A stretch of DNA of 52,820 bases from positions 1-52,820 of the forward strand of contig CBFHSD010000013.1 of assembly GCA_965658375.1 (NCBI GenBank). The letters run 5' to 3'. This document shows, in pieces, positions 33,403 through 42,422 of the stretch. A model generated the notes under the pieces. It saw nothing but the letters and a program-made list of their open reading frames with translations. It was not told the DNA's origin and searched no databases. Each line of letters begins with the position of its first letter. The stretch's first letter is position 1. Made by a program: the position numbers and the translations under genes. The stretch is from CBFHSD01 sp965658375 (lineage in GTDB: Bacteria; Bacteroidota; Bacteroidia; Flavobacteriales_G; Salibacteraceae).

Positions 33403-33981
33403 ATGCATAAAAATTTGAAAATCGTTTTACTGAGCTTTCTAAGCATTTTCCTATTCTCTAATGTTGGTTTGGCACAAGAGAAAATACAGTGGTTAACCAT
33501 TGAAGAGGCAGAAGCAGCAACCAAAAGCGAACCGAAGAAAATCTATGTTGATTTTTACACCTCTTGGTGTGGTCCTTGTAAAATGATGTCTTCCAAAACC
33601 TTTAAAAACCCTGAGGTAATTGCTTATATGAAAGCGCATTTCTACGCGGTTAAGTTCAATGCTGAAGGAAAGGATCCCGTGAAATTTTCTGGATATGATT
33701 TCACAAATCCAAACTACGTAGAAGGCAAATCAGGCAGAAATGCACAACATCAGTTTGCAGGCGCTCTTAAGGTGAATGCATACCCAACATCAACATTTTT
33801 CAGTAGTGAGATTCAGCATTTAGGAAACGCTCCAGGATACTATGATGCTCCAAAGTTTCTTCAACTGTTGAAATACATTAATGAAGAAGCCTACATTGGA
33901 GGACTTTCTTTTGACGAATATGCGGCAGGAAAAACTGCACCTTCAACACCAGAAACTCCCGCGACACCATCAAACAAGTAA
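33403..33981 (+). CDS. Periplasmic thioredoxin-fold protein, CGPC active site
   Basis: 192 residues with a signal peptide (KNLKIVLLSFLSIFLFSNVGLAQ). Redox centre Cys56/Cys59 in YTSWCGPCKMM, then KTFKNPEVIAYM and VNAYPTSTFF (cis-Pro). Between them lies an insertion (FSGYDFTNPNYVEGKSGRNA) not found in classical thioredoxins. It resembles DUF255/thioredoxin_7-type proteins that reduce or form disulphides in the periplasm. The Pro/Thr-rich end (TPETPATPSNK) is probably disordered. A paralogue follows 6 nt later. Confidence 0.88.
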   Translation: MHKNLKIVLLSFLSIFLFSNVGLAQEKIQWLTIEEAEAATKSEPKKIYVDFYTSWCGPCKMMSSKTFKNPEVIAYMKAHFYAVKFNAEGKDPVKFSGYDFTNPNYVEGKSGRNAQHQFAGALKVNAYPTSTFFSSEIQHLGNAPGYYDAPKFLQLLKYINEEAYIGGLSFDEYAAGKTAPSTPETPATPSNK

Positions 33982-33987
33982 TTCAGC

Positions 33988-34572
33988 ATGAAACAATTCA
34001 CCATAGCACTCTTGCTCAGTATTCCGTTCTTTCTGCAGGCTCAAAGCGAAGCCAAAATCAATTGGTTAAGCTGGGATGAAGCCGTTGAACTTCAAAAACA
34101 AGAACCTAAAATGGTGTTTATTGATGTGTATACCGATTGGTGCGGATGGTGCAAAAAAATGGACCAATCTACCTTCAAGGACCCCAAGATCATTGAAGCC
34201 ATGAACAAATACTACTATGCAGTGAAATTAGATGCTGAAATGGCAGAAGAAATCACCTTTAACGGGCACACCTTTGTAAATCCTGCTCCCGCAGTTACAG
34301 ATCCAAAAACAGGAAGAGTAAGAAAGGGCACACATACGCTTGCTGCATCTCTATTAGACAATCAAATGTCTTACCCGAGTTTTGTAGTGTTGGATCAAAA
34401 CATGACTCGAACACACATTATTAAGGGCTACCAAAAAGTGAATCCATTAAATGGTATTCTGTACTTTTTCGGAACTGGGCAATACCAAAATTACCGTCAA
34501 TACATTTTGTACGAGCAATCTCAAATACAAATGAGACAACAAAATGCACAAGCCCCTGCGGGATCACAATAA
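33988..34572 (+). CDS. Periplasmic thioredoxin-fold protein, CGWC active site
   Basis: 194 residues, signal peptide (KQFTIALLLSIPFFLQAQ). Cys52/Cys55 in YTDWCGWCKKMD, KTFKDPK-like STFKDPKIIEAM, and MSYPSFVVLD (cis-Pro). It carries the same kind of insertion as its neighbour (FNGHTFVNPAPAVTDPKTGR). The CGWC centre differs from the neighbour's CGPC, so redox potential and partner may differ. Tandem duplication with divergence is the likely origin; co-transcribed. Confidence 0.88.
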   Translation: MKQFTIALLLSIPFFLQAQSEAKINWLSWDEAVELQKQEPKMVFIDVYTDWCGWCKKMDQSTFKDPKIIEAMNKYYYAVKLDAEMAEEITFNGHTFVNPAPAVTDPKTGRVRKGTHTLAASLLDNQMSYPSFVVLDQNMTRTHIIKGYQKVNPLNGILYFFGTGQYQNYRQYILYEQSQIQMRQQNAQAPAGSQ

Positions 34573-34578
34573 CGAGGC

Positions 34579-35367
34579 TTATTCCTTAGTTTTTAAGCTC
34601 TCTACAACGGCACGGCAATTATCAAGAACCAATTGCTCCGCTTCTACATCACCAAGTTCGGCAGCAATCATCCAACATTCACATGCGGCTTTAGGATTCT
34701 TTAATTGAGTATGAACAATCCCTAAATTGTACCAAGCATCTGTATAATTTGGCACCAACTGAGTAGCAAAAGTGAGCTGTTGTTCTGCGCCTTTCCATTG
34801 TTTTTCTGTAATTAAATAGGTTCCTGATTCAAAAAACAACAAGGCATGATTCTTTGCGTAATCAGGCATAAGCTGTCCGTATTTCACTTGTTCCTCTCTA
34901 TGATTCAGTACATATTGAGGAGATTCGAAGTAAATAGTTACCATTTGTTTGGCCGCAATCTCTTTACCTAGCTGTTCAGCAGGTTTCCATTTGTTCATGC
35001 TCAACCACATCAACCTAGAGGCTTCTGCTCCGAACCATTCATTCAGAGGAATAAGCCCGTTGGTTAAAGCTTCCTTGGGAACCTTATCCGCATCGATTTC
35101 TACTTTTTTTATACCTACATCGCGAATGCGTCCTGCCGTATCAAAAACAATTTCTACATCCACAAATGCATTCACCCCAAAGTACTCTGCCGGTTTTGGC
35201 AATCGCATTTGGGTTTCTAAGTAATCTTTAAAAGCCTCTCTCCCACCAGCAAAAAGCGCATTGACTTTTGATTCTTTGATGTTCCCCTTCACAATCGCTT
35301 TCTCCTTCTGTTGTTCGCAGGAGAACAATAAGCTTGCAATCAGCAGCAATCCAATAGTAAATCTCAT
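34579..35367 (-). CDS. TPR-containing lipoprotein with TonB-C-like front
   Basis: 262 residues with lipobox LLFSC (lipidated Cys17). The middle (EYFGVNAFVDVEIVFDTAGRIRDVGIKK) matches the TonB_C-like pattern of DVEFVVDKDGKI. The C-terminal half has two to three TPR units (NYTDAWYNLGIVHTQLKNPKAACECWMIAAELGD). It probably sits on the periplasmic face as a scaffold. It lies 4 nt downstream of the threonine aldolase and runs convergent with the thioredoxin pair. Confidence 0.8.
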   Translation of the reverse strand: MRFTIGLLLIASLLFSCEQQKEKAIVKGNIKESKVNALFAGGREAFKDYLETQMRLPKPAEYFGVNAFVDVEIVFDTAGRIRDVGIKKVEIDADKVPKEALTNGLIPLNEWFGAEASRLMWLSMNKWKPAEQLGKEIAAKQMVTIYFESPQYVLNHREEQVKYGQLMPDYAKNHALLFFESGTYLITEKQWKGAEQQLTFATQLVPNYTDAWYNLGIVHTQLKNPKAACECWMIAAELGDVEAEQLVLDNCRAVVESLKTKE

Positions 35368-35371
35368 TTTA

Positions 35372-36397
35372 TTATACTTCAGTTTGGTTAATGATAGTCA
35401 ATATAGCTTGCATGTCTTCTTCCCTTACATTCAGGTGAGTCACTAACCTGATTTTATCTCCGCCCATAGAAACTCCAAGTAATCCTTTTTGCTTCCATTG
35501 CCCTAAAATGCTCTGAGCCTTTTCTGGCGATCCTGCTTTGCAAATAACCAAATTGGTTTCGGCAGGAAGTACATTCTCTCTCCCAAACAAGCTGACAAAG
35601 GCAGTTTCTACAGCCTGTGCTTTCCCATGATCTTCTTGAAGTCTGTCAATGTTTTTTTCTAACGCATAAAGACCTGCAGCGGCAATTATACCTGCCTGTC
35701 GCATTCCTCCACCAAAAGATTTGCGCACTCTTCTTGCCTCTTTGATAAAAGACCTTGAGCCTAACAATACTGAACCTACCGGAGCGCCCAAGCCTTTGCT
35801 CAAGCAGATAGATATGCTATGAAACATTTTTCCCCAAGCCAAAGGAGAAGAGTTACTCGCTACCAAAGCATTAAATATTCGAGCTCCATCAAGGTGCAAT
35901 GGTAATTGATGCGTTTGGCATACAGCTGCAATAGCTTTTACATCGGCTTCTTTCCAAATGGCTCCACCACCTTTATTACTTGTATTTTCAAGTGCTACCA
36001 AAGAGGTTCTCGCTGCATGAACATCATCTGGATTGATACAAGCACTTACTTCATTTGCGCTAAACATACCTCTTTCATCTCCTATTAAGCGCGCTTGAGA
36101 TTGGCTGTTTTTCGCCATTCCTCCTCCCTCATACCAATAGATATGCGCTAAAGAAGAGCAAATTACCTCGCTACCAGGAGTAGTATGTACATTAATGGCT
36201 ATTTGATTGGTCATGGTGCCGCTTGGGCAAAACAAGCCTGCCTCCATCCCAAATAATTCGGCTGCATGAGCTTCTAATTTGTTGATTGTAGGATCTTCAC
36301 CAAAAACGTCATCGCCAGTAGGTGCAATCATCATTGCATTCAGCATTTCCTTACTGGGTTGTGTAACCGTATCGCTCCTTAGGTCAAATTGCTTCAT
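35372..36397 (-). CDS. ltaE: Low-specificity L-threonine aldolase
   Basis: 341 residues. A PLP-dependent enzyme that splits L-threonine or allo-threonine into glycine and acetaldehyde. FDLRSDTVTQPSKEM, GDDVFGEDPT, PLP lysine near 199 in SICLSKGLGAPVGSVL, LHLDGARIFNALVAS, FGGGMRQAGIIAAAG and the C-terminal NLVICKAGSPEKAQ are all present. The ATG lies only 32 nt from the ATG of the divergent subtilase, so their promoters overlap. Followed 4 nt later by the TPR lipoprotein. Confidence 0.95.
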   Translation of the reverse strand: MKQFDLRSDTVTQPSKEMLNAMMIAPTGDDVFGEDPTINKLEAHAAELFGMEAGLFCPSGTMTNQIAINVHTTPGSEVICSSLAHIYWYEGGGMAKNSQSQARLIGDERGMFSANEVSACINPDDVHAARTSLVALENTSNKGGGAIWKEADVKAIAAVCQTHQLPLHLDGARIFNALVASNSSPLAWGKMFHSISICLSKGLGAPVGSVLLGSRSFIKEARRVRKSFGGGMRQAGIIAAAGLYALEKNIDRLQEDHGKAQAVETAFVSLFGRENVLPAETNLVICKAGSPEKAQSILGQWKQKGLLGVSMGGDKIRLVTHLNVREEDMQAILTIINQTEV

Positions 36398-36429
36398 TTC
36401 ATTGTATTTTAGCCCACAAATTACTTTTC

Positions 36430-38022
36430 ATGAGAAAACTACTTCTAGGTTTTGCACTAATGCTTGTTTCCATTACAAGCACAATGGCTCAACAAAAGTA
36501 TTGGGCGTATTTTACTGATAAAGCGAATGTAGACTATAGCGCATTAAATTACCTCACAGCCGAAGCAATTTGGCGCAGAAGTATGAATGGTTTCCCCATA
36601 GAACATGAAGAAGACAAGCCAGTAAATCTGTTTTATATTCAATCTGTGTCTCATTTGGCAGATAGCCTAGGATGGTCTAGTCGATGGTTAAATGCGCAGG
36701 CATTTTATGGAGATGAAAATCAAGCAGAATTGATTCGATCGTTGCCTTTTGTGAAAAGAGTGAGTGCAATGCAAAGTCATGGCGTATTGGCCGAAAGTAA
36801 AAACCAAAATGCTTTTGCTGGAGAAGATGAATTTGAGCGCTTACAAAGAAGACAAATTCAAGTAATGCAAGGAGACACCTTCATAGCGCGATCCATCAAT
36901 GGAGAAGGCGTGAAAGTGGCCATCTTCGATGCTGGTTTCCCTTCGGTAGATTACCATGAGGCATTTGAGCATATTCGATCTAACGAAAGAATCATCAAGA
37001 CATTTGACTTCGTAAAAAATAGACCCTATGTGTACGCAAAACATAGCCATGGCACAATGGTATTGAGCAATGTGGCTGGCATGCACAATGACTATCCGCT
37101 GGGAGTAGCAACGGGCGCAACTTTTCTTTTGGCTAGAACAGAAGGTCCGGGTGAGGTGAAAAGCGAAGAAGACCGATGGATTGCAGCACTAGAATGGGCA
37201 GAAGCCTTAGGTGTTAAAGTGGTGAATTCTTCTCTTGGGTATGGATATCACAGGTACATGGAAGAAGACATGGATGGAAAAACATCTCCCATAGCTAGAG
37301 CGGCCAACAAGGGTGCAAAAAGAGGTGTTCTTATTGTTAATTCTGCGGGAAATGAAGGAACCGATTTCTGGGAGACCATTGTAACCCCAGCAGATGCTGA
37401 CAGTGTTTTGGCCGTGGGTGGAGTGGATCCCAACATCAATATTCACATCGACTTTGGTTCTTACGGACCCACAGCAGACAAAAGAATGAAACCAAATGTG
37501 AGCCACTATGCTGAAGCTGTAGTTGCAGACCCTAAAGGAACAATCACTACTGCCTATGGCACATCGTTCTCATCTCCACTTACAACGGGTTTTGCCGCAT
37601 GTGTGGCACAAATGCACCCAGATTGGAGCGCCATGGAGCTTTTCAAAGAAATTGAAAAGAGTGCGCACCTTTATCCCTATTACGATTACGCTCATGGTTT
37701 TGGCATTCCCCAAGCTACTTATTTTACAAATGAAGCGGAAGAACCAGTGGTAACATTTGAAGCAATATTGGAGACTGATAGCATAACAATTACAGCATAC
37801 GATTACAGAGACCTCAACCTCAAGGCAAATAGCTTTATAGGGCTCAACCATATGTATGTACATGTAGAAAATGAAAACGGATTTCTCAATAAATATTGGG
37901 TAGTTAGAATGGAACCCCTACAATCCTTTACCCTTACACTAGAAGAGATGGATACGAGAATAGAAGATCCTACTCGAATTCGCATTTACCTGAATGGTTA
38001 CACCCAAGAAATTGATCTATAA
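36430..38022 (+). CDS. Secreted subtilisin-like serine peptidase (S8)
   Basis: 530 residues; signal peptide MRKLLLGFALMLVSITSTMAQ. Catalytic triad: Asp near 166 in VKVAIFDAGFPSVD, His near 207 in YAKHSHGTMVLSNVAG, Ser near 378 in TAYGTSFSSPLTTGFAACVAQ, with oxyanion Asn in NSAGNEG. A C-terminal beta domain follows (ETDSITITAYDYR, LTLEEMDTRIEDPTRIRIYLNG). I see no type IX secretion sorting domain, so it is probably periplasmic or a different substrate. It shares a TAATG with the next gene. Confidence 0.93.
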   Translation: MRKLLLGFALMLVSITSTMAQQKYWAYFTDKANVDYSALNYLTAEAIWRRSMNGFPIEHEEDKPVNLFYIQSVSHLADSLGWSSRWLNAQAFYGDENQAELIRSLPFVKRVSAMQSHGVLAESKNQNAFAGEDEFERLQRRQIQVMQGDTFIARSINGEGVKVAIFDAGFPSVDYHEAFEHIRSNERIIKTFDFVKNRPYVYAKHSHGTMVLSNVAGMHNDYPLGVATGATFLLARTEGPGEVKSEEDRWIAALEWAEALGVKVVNSSLGYGYHRYMEEDMDGKTSPIARAANKGAKRGVLIVNSAGNEGTDFWETIVTPADADSVLAVGGVDPNINIHIDFGSYGPTADKRMKPNVSHYAEAVVADPKGTITTAYGTSFSSPLTTGFAACVAQMHPDWSAMELFKEIEKSAHLYPYYDYAHGFGIPQATYFTNEAEEPVVTFEAILETDSITITAYDYRDLNLKANSFIGLNHMYVHVENENGFLNKYWVVRMEPLQSFTLTLEEMDTRIEDPTRIRIYLNGYTQEIDL

Positions 38023-38729
38023 TGAAGTACATCTATCTCTTACTTTTCATGGCAATGAGCTCCAGTACAATTTGGGCTCAAAATGTGGTATTTAGTCATG
38101 AACCGGTTGACAAATCGGAAGAAACCTTTGGCCCAAACCGATTTAAATTTGCGCACAGTACTTTTTCTTTTGGTGGCTTTATGCCTGGAGCAGAATCGGA
38201 CCGTGTTACGATAGCACCAGAATACAACTGGGGAAAATCGTACTACGTTCAATTTGGCGCGAGATACAAGACGAAATTGGCTAAAGCTTTGGCCATTTGC
38301 TTTGATTGGGGATACACCTTCAATAGGGTTTATTTCGATGACTATGAAGGCGCCATGTCTCCAGAAGATTTGAACTACAACTTTAACTCAAGAGCAGAAA
38401 ACACCCGTATTCTGATGCACGAATTGTACGCTGAGTTTAACATTCGTGTTGTTGCCAATAACAGAGGCAATGTAATTGGGAACTACCTAGACGTGGGTGC
38501 CTATGTCGCCTGGCAATTTGCCAATTCTAGCAGAAGCGAATACGAAGGTCTTGATGTCAAAGAATTTACTCCAGATTTTGACAACAGACTTTACTATGGC
38601 TTTCAAGCGCGTTTGGGCTGGAATCATATCGCCATTCCAGTTCGGTACAGAGCTATGAATATCATTTATGATGATTTGGGTTGGTCTATTCCTCCCTACT
38701 CTATCGGTATAGAATTCAGCTTTTACTAG
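38022..38729 (+). CDS. Outer-membrane beta-barrel protein
   Basis: 235 residues with a signal peptide (YIYLLLFMAMSSSTIWAQ). Barrel-like strands: YNWGKSYYVQFGARYKTKLAKALAICFDWGYTFN, GNYLDVGAYVAWQFA, RLYYGFQARLGWNHIAIPVRYR and terminal YSIGIEFSFY, ending in an aromatic residue. Function unknown. Translationally coupled to the S8 peptidase, so the two proteins may act together at the envelope. Confidence 0.8.
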   Translation: MKYIYLLLFMAMSSSTIWAQNVVFSHEPVDKSEETFGPNRFKFAHSTFSFGGFMPGAESDRVTIAPEYNWGKSYYVQFGARYKTKLAKALAICFDWGYTFNRVYFDDYEGAMSPEDLNYNFNSRAENTRILMHELYAEFNIRVVANNRGNVIGNYLDVGAYVAWQFANSSRSEYEGLDVKEFTPDFDNRLYYGFQARLGWNHIAIPVRYRAMNIIYDDLGWSIPPYSIGIEFSFY

Positions 38730-38742
38730 GATTGTGTAAGGG

Positions 38743-40374
38743 ATGATAAAGAAGACGAGAGCGTTCGTTATTTTCTTACTGTTTCTTTCGGCGGTAACGC
38801 TGTGTTGGCAAAAAGTGATTGAGCTAAGAGCAGAAGAACCCAGAAGAGCTATTGTTACTTCAGAAATGGTGATTAGCGGGGAGTACATCGTTCCGCACAT
38901 CTGCGCTTGGCCATATTACAATAAACCGCCTCTTTTTAATTGGGTTCAGGCTTCATTTGTTCATCTCTCTGGTTCCATGGATGAATGGATTATGCGCCTA
39001 CCTGGGGTTCTCTCATATCTTATCACTGGGCTTTTGGTATTTTTCTTTACAAGAAAGCATTTAGGTGTACATTCTGCTATTGCAGCCGCATTGGTGTATT
39101 ACACAGGACTTGATTTACTCATGTATGGCACTGTGAATAGTGGAGAAATAGACCTCTTCTATTCTCTAGTTGTGAGTTTACAAATATTCGTACTCTTTCA
39201 CTTTAGAAGTACAAAAAACTGGACTGGATTTTATTTGGTTTCTTATTTCTTAGTAGCTGTAGGTTTTTTAACCAAAGGCCTCCCTTCTCTTCCTTTTCAA
39301 GCGTTTACGATTCTGGCCATATCTATATGGGACAAAAACTGGAAAATGCTTTTCCAATGGCAACACTTTGTCGGTATAGCGATGCTATTCATCTTGGTTG
39401 GCTCATACTTATTTGCTTTTGAGCAAAGTGATGACGTCATGGCTTTTTTAGCAAGACAATTCAAAGAGGCATCTCAAAGAACAGGATTGGAACACTCTGT
39501 GTGGGAAACCACGTTACAAGCCATCTCTTTTCCGTTTAAAGTGCTCGGTTTGTTAGCCCCTTGGAGCCTAATTGCTCTTCTATGGTATAAAAAAAGTATT
39601 CGTTTGGTGGTTTTCTCTAGCAAACTGGTTCAATTCTCGGCTGTATTTGTTGTAGCCAATATCTGGCTCTATTGGTTTTCTGCCGACTTTAAACAGCGTT
39701 ACCTCTATATGTTCCTTCCCTTTCTAAGCATCATTATTGGGCAAACTATAATTGTTTTTCAGTCTAGGTTAAAACGAGCAACATCTTGGGATAAAGCACT
39801 TGGTATTTGGATCATAAGTTTGGCTTGTCTTGTATGGGGTTTACTTCTTGTTCCGCAAACAGCTGAATTGCCATCAGCAATGCTGAAAGTGGTTGCACTT
39901 TCTTTGCTTTTTCTCGGCATTTTAATCCTTCGAACAAAGGTTCCTGCCGTGATTATTTTTGCGTTGACACTAGTAAGCATACGTCTTATATCCAACCTCT
40001 TTTTCTTACCTGCCTCTCAAAATGCAAGTGGATTGTACTACAGAGAAACCGTAAAAGAGATGGTAGAACTTACTGATAGCAACTCGATTCATATGGTTGG
40101 GAGGCCCTATCAATTTACCACCGAAATGGCGATAGGCCCATTAAATTTTGGCGATGTAACAATGACAACTGCATCGCAGTTTGCCTTTCAAATCCCTTAC
40201 TATACCACATTGTATACTGGAAAACGGATGGAGTTTACCACCGAAGTAAAACCTGAGCAATACTATATTGCTCGAAAAGTATTCCATAAATCTATTGGTG
40301 CACCTGGTGAAGTGATCTACACGTACCGCGACCGATGGACTTCTCACAAATTTGTGCTGTTTATACAGCATTAG
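38743..40374 (+). CDS. ArnT-like GT39 glycosyltransferase
   Basis: 543 residues with about ten to twelve membrane helices. The N-terminal loop has the family signature: ELRAEEPRRAIVTSEMVISG, IVPHICAWPYYNKPPLFNWV and MRLPGVLSYL; KQRYLYMFLPFL appears later. GT39/ArnT enzymes move a sugar from a polyprenyl phosphate to lipid A or protein on the periplasmic side; acceptor unknown here. It follows the barrel gene by 13 nt and may be cotranscribed. Confidence 0.9.
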   Translation: MIKKTRAFVIFLLFLSAVTLCWQKVIELRAEEPRRAIVTSEMVISGEYIVPHICAWPYYNKPPLFNWVQASFVHLSGSMDEWIMRLPGVLSYLITGLLVFFFTRKHLGVHSAIAAALVYYTGLDLLMYGTVNSGEIDLFYSLVVSLQIFVLFHFRSTKNWTGFYLVSYFLVAVGFLTKGLPSLPFQAFTILAISIWDKNWKMLFQWQHFVGIAMLFILVGSYLFAFEQSDDVMAFLARQFKEASQRTGLEHSVWETTLQAISFPFKVLGLLAPWSLIALLWYKKSIRLVVFSSKLVQFSAVFVVANIWLYWFSADFKQRYLYMFLPFLSIIIGQTIIVFQSRLKRATSWDKALGIWIISLACLVWGLLLVPQTAELPSAMLKVVALSLLFLGILILRTKVPAVIIFALTLVSIRLISNLFFLPASQNASGLYYRETVKEMVELTDSNSIHMVGRPYQFTTEMAIGPLNFGDVTMTTASQFAFQIPYYTTLYTGKRMEFTTEVKPEQYYIARKVFHKSIGAPGEVIYTYRDRWTSHKFVLFIQH

Positions 40375-40391
40375 TATCAATCAATGAAAGT

Positions 40392-40838
40392 ATGCCAATA
40401 TATTTAGATTTAGCCAACCTAATCTTTGATAAAAAACATTTGGACCGAAAGTATGCAGGCGGCTGCGAACAGTTTCGAATTGATTGGAATATGATAAATA
40501 GTAAAGTTAATCAATAAGATGATGAACTTATAAGTCTAGCAACCATGAATATGGATGAATTTGAAATGGAAAAACTAATCAATCGAGGGTTAGAATTTGA
40601 TGCTGAATTGCAGTTTTCTAATGATTTTGTAACTATTTCAAGGTATGGTGGAGAACGTTGGACAACGAATTGGCTAGCGAGCAATGGGACCTTTGCATGG
40701 CATGTTAACTGCCAGCCTCTGCAAAAAGAACGAGCTGTTCATATTGGAGAAGTGATGACCATGGATAAAATTCAAGAATTATTTGATAAAGGAATAAATG
40801 TTTTTAAAACAATAAAAACACACCCCAACAAAACCTAA
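40392..40838 (+). pseudogene. Hypothetical gene interrupted by one in-frame TAA
   Basis: ATG at 40392 (MPIYLDLANLIFDKKHLDRK, YAGGCEQFRIDW) reads to a TAA at 40515-40517, and the same frame continues without any other stop (DDELISLATMNMDEFEMEKL, FVTISRYGGERWTTNWL, GTFAWHVNCQ, MTMDKIQELFDKG) to a TAA at 40836-40838. The whole frame is 148 codons. The part after the stop could restart at ATG 40545 as a 97-residue protein. The two pieces match in style and phase, so a recent nonsense mutation (or a base error) is the simplest reading. Family not named. Confidence 0.72.
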
Positions 40839-40859
40839 ACTGCATTAAAACGCAGTTTA
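40836..40859. terminator. Hairpin between converging genes
   Basis: TAAACTGC pairs with GCAGTTTA around an 8-base loop. It starts at the stop codon of the interrupted gene and lies before the stop of the flippase-like gene. Little T-run on either side, so a weak or bidirectional terminator. Confidence 0.5.
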
Positions 40860-40872
40860 TCCGGAACGTAAA

Positions 40873-41736
40873 CTACTCCAATTCTTTGCCTTGAATTTTA
40901 CTCGGAAACACCATGAAGAATATACCCGGTAGAGAGGTTCCTGTTTGAGCAAGGTAAAAGAGAATTCCAATCGCAAAAGAAATGTCTTTATCTAATCCTA
41001 AGTACTCTGCTCCAAAAACGAAAGCCATTTCTCGCGCACCAATAAATGGAAGCACGTATGCTAATGTAGCGAGCATGAAGACAAAGACATAGTCAACTTG
41101 ATTCTCTTCAATATGTAAAGATCTGATCACCAGATATACTGTTGTCATTTGGAATATTTGAACCAGCAAAGACAAGCCACTATTGGTAACATTAGCCGAT
41201 AAAAATCCAGGAAAAGCATACTTCATTACCGTATACTGAATAAGGTAAACCGCTGGAAGAATAAGCAGTGCCGCATATTTAAACTCAATTTGAATGGTAG
41301 ACACCTGAAACAGGAGACTAATTAGAACAAAAAGAGCTACTAAGCCACTGGCTCTATCTAAAAGCGCAGCAACCGAAGCTGTTTTTAAATCAATGTTTTT
41401 ATTCTTCTTCAGCCAAAAAATCTTGTAGCCTTCTCCTCCAATAATGGGTATAAATAAGTTGTAAAAAAAGCCCGCCAATGACAGTCTGAAATTCACCAAG
41501 TCACTCAATAAAAATCCTTTAGCCTTGTAAAATCTATTGATTCTTAAGGTACTAACTGCTTTAGAAATAAAGAACGTGACGAATGCTCCAAATAGAAAAA
41601 GGTAATTCACCCCTTTGATGTAATCTAGTGCCTGCTTTTCATCAACGTTTTTTAGAATGATATAGATGGCGGCAACACTCAATAAGAGCTTCACTACATT
41701 CTGCAGTACCTTTTTAAGATCTAGTTTGTTTTCCAC
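40873..41736 (-). CDS. Lysylphosphatidylglycerol synthase/flippase-like membrane protein (UPF0104)
   Basis: 287 residues from a GTG start, with about seven to eight membrane helices. The pattern LKNVDEKQALDYIKGVNYLFL, FISKAVSTLRINRFYK, FFYNLFIPIIGGEGYKIFWLK and ALLDRASGLVALF is that of the AglD/MprF-N (UPF0104) family, the membrane half without a catalytic domain; such proteins flip or transfer lipids. TAATTTCG with four bases before the GTG is close to the promoter layout seen elsewhere. Confidence 0.87.
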   Translation of the reverse strand: MENKLDLKKVLQNVVKLLLSVAAIYIILKNVDEKQALDYIKGVNYLFLFGAFVTFFISKAVSTLRINRFYKAKGFLLSDLVNFRLSLAGFFYNLFIPIIGGEGYKIFWLKKNKNIDLKTASVAALLDRASGLVALFVLISLLFQVSTIQIEFKYAALLILPAVYLIQYTVMKYAFPGFLSANVTNSGLSLLVQIFQMTTVYLVIRSLHIEENQVDYVFVFMLATLAYVLPFIGAREMAFVFGAEYLGLDKDISFAIGILFYLAQTGTSLPGIFFMVFPSKIQGKELE

Positions 41737-41777
41737 TGTGCGAAATTAGGAGAAGATTTTGTCTACCATACAATTGC

Positions 41778-42419
41778 CTAAAGCTTTCTAGAAATCATGA
41801 TGCCGTCTCTTACTGGAAACAAAACAGTTTGTACCCTCTCATCTTCTTGTGTATACTTATTATAAGCATCTAAGGCTTTGGTATCTTCATCAAAAGTGGT
41901 AGGGTCTTCTATCACTTTTCCACTCCACAGTACATTATCAGCAATGATATAACCTCCAGGCCTAACTTGATCAATAACCATATTGTAATAATTGAGGTAA
42001 TTGGACTTATCCGCATCTAAAAACACGATGTCCCATTCTTGCTTCATAGTAGGAATAAGATCCATGGCGTTTCCGTAATAACGCTTCACCAAATGATTCA
42101 CACCTGCTTTTTCAAAAAAGCGTGTCACCAAAGGTTCCAACTCTTCATTGATATCAATACTATGGACTTTGCCATTTTCAGCGAGCCCTTCTGCCCAGCA
42201 AATAGCAGAATATCCGGTGTAGGTTCCCACCTCTAAAATACTTTTGGGCTGAATCATATGGCTAAGCATGCTTATAATTCTACCTTGAATATTTCCGGCT
42301 AACATTCTGGGGTTGATCACTTTTTGCCACGTTTCTCTATAAAGCTGATACAGAATATCAGATTCCTTTTCTGTGTGATCGCTTACGTATTGTTCAATTT
42401 TGGGATCTAAAAACTCCAT
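41778..42419 (-). CDS. O-methyltransferase (class I, COMT/CCoAOMT type)
   Basis: 213 residues. ILEVGTYTGYSAICWAEGL (SAM loop), VHSIDINEELEPLV, WDIVFLDADKSNYLNYY (metal and SAM acidic residues) and GGYIIADNVLWSGKV are typical of the small cation-dependent catechol-type O-methyltransferases. The acceptor is unknown. Only 3 nt separate it from the M16 peptidase gene upstream, so they form an operon. Confidence 0.92.
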   Translation of the reverse strand: MEFLDPKIEQYVSDHTEKESDILYQLYRETWQKVINPRMLAGNIQGRIISMLSHMIQPKSILEVGTYTGYSAICWAEGLAENGKVHSIDINEELEPLVTRFFEKAGVNHLVKRYYGNAMDLIPTMKQEWDIVFLDADKSNYLNYYNMVIDQVRPGGYIIADNVLWSGKVIEDPTTFDEDTKALDAYNKYTQEDERVQTVLFPVRDGIMISRKL

Positions 42420-42422
42420 TTC

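Noticed and set aside
36430..38022. Type IX secretion sorting domain in the subtilase
   Set aside because: The C-terminus lacks the conserved Gly/Lys-containing sorting pattern; ends in a plain beta domain.
38487..38900. Minus-strand 137-codon frame across the barrel and GT39 genes
   Set aside because: It spans two real plus-strand genes and the gap between them; no protein family character.
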